64,000 bases of DNA. Source: Serratia surfactantfaciens (GTDB lineage Bacteria; Pseudomonadota; Gammaproteobacteria; Enterobacterales; Enterobacteriaceae). Below, one piece after another: positions 59,944 through 64,000 of this stretch (the stretch's first letter is position 1; each line of letters starts with the position of its first letter). The stretch covers positions 1,364,001 through 1,428,000 of the forward strand of contig NZ_CP016948.1 of the NCBI RefSeq assembly GCF_001642805.2, in the 5' to 3' direction. Position numbers and translations under genes: made by a program. A model generated the notes under the pieces. That model was not told the DNA's origin, made no database searches, and saw only the letters and a list, made by a program, of their open reading frames with translations.

Positions 59944-60704
59944 CTTTCGCTGGTAAACTCGTACATGTCGCTGCGGCAGAAGCTCTCGCTGTATTCGATC
60001 GGCTTTTTATGGTGGTCGAACAGCGTCTGGCGCACGATCAGCAGCGGCATCGGTTCTGACAACAGCAGCGCCTGACGGGTCTCGTCGTCGGCCATCGCCG
60101 CGCTGACCTGGCTGCGCAGCGATCCCATCCCCACGTTATTGCGCCGGAAGTAGTCGTACAGCGAGATGCCGATCTCGTCGACGTTGGCAATCGCCGCCGT
60201 CACCACGTAGGACACCGCCACCGACATCGGCCGTCGATCGATAAAGTGAATGCGTTTGAGTTGGTAGATCGGCGTTCCGGCCGCCAGTTGGAGCTTTTCC
60301 GCCAGTTCGACGCTGGCCGGAACCCGTTCGCGGCTGATCCATTGCGTATCCGGCCGGCGCCCCTGCGATATCACCTCGCCCGAGAATCCTTTGACGTCCG
60401 CCAACGAATAGCACAGCTTCGGCTCGGGCCGCTGCGGTTGAATAAAGGTGCCGTAACCGCGCGAACGGCCGATGATGCCGTCCTGCTCCAGACAAGCCAG
60501 CGCTTTGCGCACCGTGATGCGCGAGATGCCGAGCTGTTCGGTGAACAGGCGCTCGCTGGGCAGGAAGTCCCCCGCGTTCAGCAATCCTTGCTCGATGGCC
60601 TGGCGCACCGAGGCGTTGAAGCGCAGATACAGCGGCATCGCGCCCGCGCTGGCCAGATCTCGCTGCAGTTTGTCCAGCAGGCGCTGGTTGGTCTCCTTGC
60701 TCAT
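59940..60704 (-). CDS. GntR/HutC-family regulator (YegW-like)
   Basis: 254 residues: N-terminal winged helix (FTEQLGISRITVRKALACLE) and a UTRA ligand domain. It converges tail to tail with the yegU-like gene (4-bp overlap of stops) and is its likely regulator, as YegW is in E. coli. Confidence 0.85.
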   Translation of the reverse strand: MSKETNQRLLDKLQRDLASAGAMPLYLRFNASVRQAIEQGLLNAGDFLPSERLFTEQLGISRITVRKALACLEQDGIIGRSRGYGTFIQPQRPEPKLCYSLADVKGFSGEVISQGRRPDTQWISRERVPASVELAEKLQLAAGTPIYQLKRIHFIDRRPMSVAVSYVVTAAIANVDEIGISLYDYFRRNNVGMGSLRSQVSAAMADDETRQALLLSEPMPLLIVRQTLFDHHKKPIEYSESFCRSDMYEFTSES

Positions 60705-60836
60705 AGCCGTCCTGTAGCCTCAATGCGATGGCTTATTTAAGGGGATTTCGCCGGGCAGCGCAACCGCCGCCGCCGAGGGTGTGAAATGAGGTAGAGTAGA
60801 GTGCCATCGCCCCGAGTTCGGAGAAACAGATTGCCC

Positions 60837-62351
60837 ATGAGCGACAACCCATCCTACATGCACGACGCGGCGATCCTGGCCGCTTTCGCGCAGCAGCGTC
60901 AGCAGGGCCTGACCCGGCGTTCGGCGCTGCATCAGGCCCTGCTGCAACTGATCGCCGCCGGGGAGCTGGCCTGGCGAACCCAGTTGCCGCCGAGCCGCGC
61001 GCTGGCGGCCCGGCTGGCGGTGGCGCGCGATACGGTGGAGCAGACCTACGCGCGGCTGGAGGCGGAGGGCTACATCAGCCGGTCGGTGGGGCGCGGCAGC
61101 TTTGTTCGCTACCGTTGCGACACGCTGCTCGGCCGTGAACTGTTGGCGACGGCGGCGGGGCAAGAGGCGCAGCTGGCGGAGCGCGAGCTGAGCGATCGCG
61201 GCCGGGCGCTGCTGGCGGTCAGCCATACGCCGCATACCAACCGTCAGGCGTCGCTGACGCCTTCGCTGGCGGATCTGCGGGCGTTTCCCATCGACGCGTG
61301 GCTGCAGTGGGAAAAGCAGGCGCTGCGGCGGCACGGCGAGAGGCTGTTGGGCTATGCCGATCCGCAGGGGCTGCCGGAGCTGCGCGCGGAGATCGCGCTC
61401 TATTTGCAGCGGGAGCGGGGCGTCAAGGCGACGGCGGAGCAGGTGATTGTGGTAACCAGCTCGCAGCAGGCGCTGGCGCTGTGCACCCAGGTGCTGTTCG
61501 ATCCCGGCGATGCGGTGTTCGTCGAAGAACCGGGCTACCAGGGGGCGAAAAAGCTGGTGCAGTCGGCGGGTCTGCAGGCGCGGCCGATCGGCATCGATGA
61601 ACAGGGGCTGGATGTCGGGCAATTGACGCGCGCGCCAGGCGGCGGGCGGGGCGTTTACATCACGCCGTCCCATCACTATCCGCTGGGGTATTCGCTGAGT
61701 CTCGAGCGGCGTCTGGCGCTGTTGCAGTGGGCGCAGCGCCGGCGGGCCTGGATCATCGAAGACGATTACGACGCCGAGTTCAACTACGACCGACAAACCA
61801 AGGCGGCGCTGCAGGGGCTGGACAGCGGCGGGCGCACGCTGTACATCGGCACCTTCAGCAAGACGTTGTTTCCGGGGCTGCGCATCGGTTTCATGATCGC
61901 GCCGCCGCAGCTGGTGCGCCCGCTGGTCGCCGCCAGGCAGTTTCAGGACGGCTACACGTCGGCGCTGGCGCAGATGACGCTATTCCACTTTCTGCATGAG
62001 GGCGGTTACGCCGAGCATCTGCGCAATATGCGCACGCTGTACAAGGCAAGGTTGGATGTGTTGTACGGCGCGGTACTCCGGTATCTCGCGGCCTGGACGC
62101 GCCCGGCGCTGCCGCAGGGCGGCCTGCAGCTGGTTTGCCCGTTGGCGGATGCGGCGACGGAGCGACGGCTGGTGGCGGCCGCTGCCGAACGGGGAATGCG
62201 GCTGTACGGCCTGGCGGACTTTTACACCGGTGCGCCGCAGCGCGGGGCGCTGGTGCTCGGTTTCTCGGCCTATACGCCGGATGAGATCGTGCGCTTTATC
62301 GCCGCGCTGGCGCAGGTGTTCAACGCGCTGCCGGTGGAAAGCGACGGCTAG
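60837..62351 (+). CDS. MocR-family regulator (GntR + aminotransferase fold)
   Basis: 504 residues. N-terminal GntR helix-turn-helix (LPPSRALAARLAVARDTVEQ) then a class I aminotransferase-like domain with the PLP Lys in IGTFSKTLFPGLRIG. ATG 60837 is chosen; a TTG six bases earlier has better spacing to GGAG. MocR proteins usually sense PLP or amino acids. The next gene is a GNAT, a possible target. Confidence 0.85.
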   Translation: MSDNPSYMHDAAILAAFAQQRQQGLTRRSALHQALLQLIAAGELAWRTQLPPSRALAARLAVARDTVEQTYARLEAEGYISRSVGRGSFVRYRCDTLLGRELLATAAGQEAQLAERELSDRGRALLAVSHTPHTNRQASLTPSLADLRAFPIDAWLQWEKQALRRHGERLLGYADPQGLPELRAEIALYLQRERGVKATAEQVIVVTSSQQALALCTQVLFDPGDAVFVEEPGYQGAKKLVQSAGLQARPIGIDEQGLDVGQLTRAPGGGRGVYITPSHHYPLGYSLSLERRLALLQWAQRRRAWIIEDDYDAEFNYDRQTKAALQGLDSGGRTLYIGTFSKTLFPGLRIGFMIAPPQLVRPLVAARQFQDGYTSALAQMTLFHFLHEGGYAEHLRNMRTLYKARLDVLYGAVLRYLAAWTRPALPQGGLQLVCPLADAATERRLVAAAAERGMRLYGLADFYTGAPQRGALVLGFSAYTPDEIVRFIAALAQVFNALPVESDG

Positions 62352-62467
62352 CATTGGTCTGCTCTTTGTTTTGAATTGGTCCGTATTGCGCCGCCGTCGC
62401 GCGGTGTATTCTGCCGCTATCCGATTGTTTCCCTAATGGAAATAATATCTTAACCCCGTGAGGCGCT

Positions 62468-62920
62468 ATGAATCCATCAAACCCTGAAGTGACTATCCGC
62501 AGAATCAATGGCGATGACAAAGCGCAATGGCTGGCGCTGTGGCAGGGCTATCTCGACTTTTACCGCGCCGACGTGGCGCCGCAGGTGACCGATCGCACCT
62601 TTGAACGTCTGGGGCAGGATGAACAGGTGTACGGGCTGGTGGCGGAGGATGCCGAAGGCCGGCTGTTGGGGCTGATGAATCTGGTGTTCCACCCGTCCAC
62701 CTGGAGCGCGGTCGGCTATTGTTATATCGAAGATCTCTATGTGTCGCCGCAGGCGCGCGGCCATAAGGTGTCGGAAAAGCTGTTCGAGCAGGCGTATCGG
62801 CTGGCGGAGACGCGCGGCAGCGATCGGGTGTATTGGATGACCCAGGAGTACAACGCGCCGGCGCGCTCGCTGTACGACAAAATCGGCAGAAGAAGCTCGT
62901 TTATCGTGTATACCCGTTAA
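62468..62920 (+). CDS. GNAT-family N-acetyltransferase
   Basis: 150 residues. The acetyl-CoA motif A is in YIEDLYVSPQARGHKVSEKLF; N-terminal part typical. It resembles small-molecule GNATs; the substrate is unknown. 15 bp before the next GNAT, probably one transcript with it. Confidence 0.82.
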   Translation: MNPSNPEVTIRRINGDDKAQWLALWQGYLDFYRADVAPQVTDRTFERLGQDEQVYGLVAEDAEGRLLGLMNLVFHPSTWSAVGYCYIEDLYVSPQARGHKVSEKLFEQAYRLAETRGSDRVYWMTQEYNAPARSLYDKIGRRSSFIVYTR

Positions 62921-62935
62921 CCGCAGGAGGCGTGT

Positions 62936-63640
62936 ATGGCAATGAATCGTTATGGTCAGCCGGTTGGCGAACCGATGCCGGATTGGCAACCGGCTCGCCG
63001 CCCGGGCGGCGCGACGCTCGGCGGGCGTTTCTGCTCGCTGGCGCCGCTCGAGCCGCAGCGGGATTACGCCGCGCTGTTTGAGGCGTTTCAGCTGGCGCCG
63101 GACGGCCGCGACTGGACCTATCTGTCTATCGAACGGCCCGACACGCCGGCGGCGATGCTGCAGCATCTGGAGACGCTGCAGGCCAACCCGACGCTGGTCA
63201 ATCTGACGGTGTTCGACGCCGCCAGCGACGCGCCGGTGGGGACGGTGGCGCTGATGCGCATCGACGAGGCCAACGGCGTGCTGGAGATTGGCCACGTCAG
63301 CTGGTCGCCGTTGATGAAACAACGCTCCAGCGCCACCGAGGCCATCGCGCTGCTGCTGCGCTACGCCTTCGACACGCTGGGCTACCGCCGCTGCGAGTGG
63401 AAGTGCGACAGCCACAACGCGCCGTCCCGCCAGGCCGCGCTGCGCTTCGGCTTCCGTTATGAGGGCAATTTCCGTTTTGCGGTGATCGTCAAAGGGCGCA
63501 GCCGGGATACCGACTGGTTCGCCATCACCGCTGACCGTTGGCCGGCGGTGCGGCAGGCGCTGGCGCGTTGGCTGAGCGCGGACAACTTCGATGCGCAGGG
63601 GCGGCAGATCGCCCGGTTGCAGGTGCTGCGCGGCGAATAA
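62936..63640 (+). CDS. GNAT-family acetyltransferase (RimJ/RimL-like)
   Basis: 234 residues, RimJ/RimL-type: VGTVALMRIDEANGVLEIGHVSWSP, QRSSATEAIALLLRYAFDTLGY. Such proteins acetylate N-terminal amines or small amines. Followed by a strong terminator. Confidence 0.85.
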   Translation: MAMNRYGQPVGEPMPDWQPARRPGGATLGGRFCSLAPLEPQRDYAALFEAFQLAPDGRDWTYLSIERPDTPAAMLQHLETLQANPTLVNLTVFDAASDAPVGTVALMRIDEANGVLEIGHVSWSPLMKQRSSATEAIALLLRYAFDTLGYRRCEWKCDSHNAPSRQAALRFGFRYEGNFRFAVIVKGRSRDTDWFAITADRWPAVRQALARWLSADNFDAQGRQIARLQVLRGE

Positions 63641-63645
63641 TAAGC

Positions 63646-63673
63646 AAAAAGGCGGCCCGCGGGCCGCCTTTTT
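63646..63673. terminator. Bidirectional terminator, GNAT / purB
   Basis: AAAAAGGCGGCCC-GC-GGGCCGCCTTTTT, perfect stem and T-runs both ways. Confidence 0.9.
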
Positions 63674-63688
63674 ATCGGGCTGAAGCGC

Positions 63689-64000
63689 TTACTTCAGCTC
63701 GTCGACCATGGTGGTGGCGCGGCCGATGTAGTTGGCCGGGGTCATCGCCTTCAGACGGGTTTTCTCTTCTTCCGGCAGCGCCAGGCCGTCGATGAACGCC
63801 TGCATGCCGGCGGCGTCCACGCGCTTGCCGCGGGTCAGCTCTTTCAGCTTCTCGTAAGGCTTCTCGATGCCGTAGCGGCGCATCACGGTCTGGATCGGCT
63901 CGGCCAGCACTTCCCAGTTGTGATCCAATTCGTCCAGCAGGTGCGCCTGGTTCACTTCCAGCTTGCTGATGCCCTTCAGGGTGGACTGATAGGCGATCAG
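63689..64000 (-). CDS. purB: Adenylosuccinate lyase, partial (5' end outside window)
   Basis: C-terminal 103 residues (KGISKLEVNQAHLLDELDHN ... PANYIGRATTMVDELK), close to E. coli PurB. Catalyses two steps of purine synthesis. In E. coli purB lies just beyond phoP; here five genes separate them. Confidence 0.95.
   Translation of the reverse strand: MIAYQSTLKGISKLEVNQAHLLDELDHNWEVLAEPIQTVMRRYGIEKPYEKLKELTRGKRVDAAGMQAFIDGLALPEEEKTRLKAMTPANYIGRATTMVDELK

Overview
The window is about 59-60% GC chromosome from an enterobacterium. Nearly every protein matches an E. coli gene in length and key motifs (EbgABCR, Prs, HemA, PrfA, Mfd, LolCDE, PotABCD, PhoPQ), but gene order and GC content fit Serratia, most likely the S. 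marcescens group. The species call is inference. I saw no rRNA, tRNA, IS element, prophage or CRISPR array. Most of the window is conserved backbone with accessory islets, and no plainly new defence or secretion system is visible.

Layout. 1-9.1 kb is a sugar-use cluster: ygjK (partial) and ygjJ on the minus strand, divergent from ebgR-ebgA-ebgC-ygjI. A shared AT-rich element lies in the divergent region and before ebgA, which suggests EbgR controls both arms. 9.1-10.4 kb holds a compact ArsR / SRPBCC / second-ClpP unit. 10.4-18.4 kb is a chaperone-usher fimbrial cluster (pilin, chaperone, usher, tip adhesin, second chaperone) flanked by two different regulators. 18.4-21.7 kb has two divergent regulator/enzyme pairs: HxlR/tautomerase and LysR/amidohydrolase.

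21.7-36.5 kb is housekeeping: ychF, a SulP transporter, pth, ychH, prs, then ispE-lolB, hemA-prfA-prmC-sirB2-sirB1-kdsA, and dauA. These serve nucleotide precursor (PRPP), isoprenoid, lipoprotein, haem, translation-termination and LPS (Kdo) supply. 36.7-42.9 kb has a UPF0303 protein, a membrane diguanylate cyclase, mfd and a low-GC hexapeptide acyltransferase. 43.3-52.4 kb has lolCDE (lipoprotein export), nagK, cobB, and potABC with potD as an apparently separate transcription unit (spermidine/putrescine uptake).

52.7-64 kb has pepT, hcxB (ybiC), roxA and phoQ-phoP, then an accessory block (yegU-like ADP-ribosylglycohydrolase, GntR, MocR, two GNATs) and the 3' end of purB. The phoP upstream region carries two good PhoP boxes. 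Candidate regulatory sites were found by eye and need experimental or comparative support.
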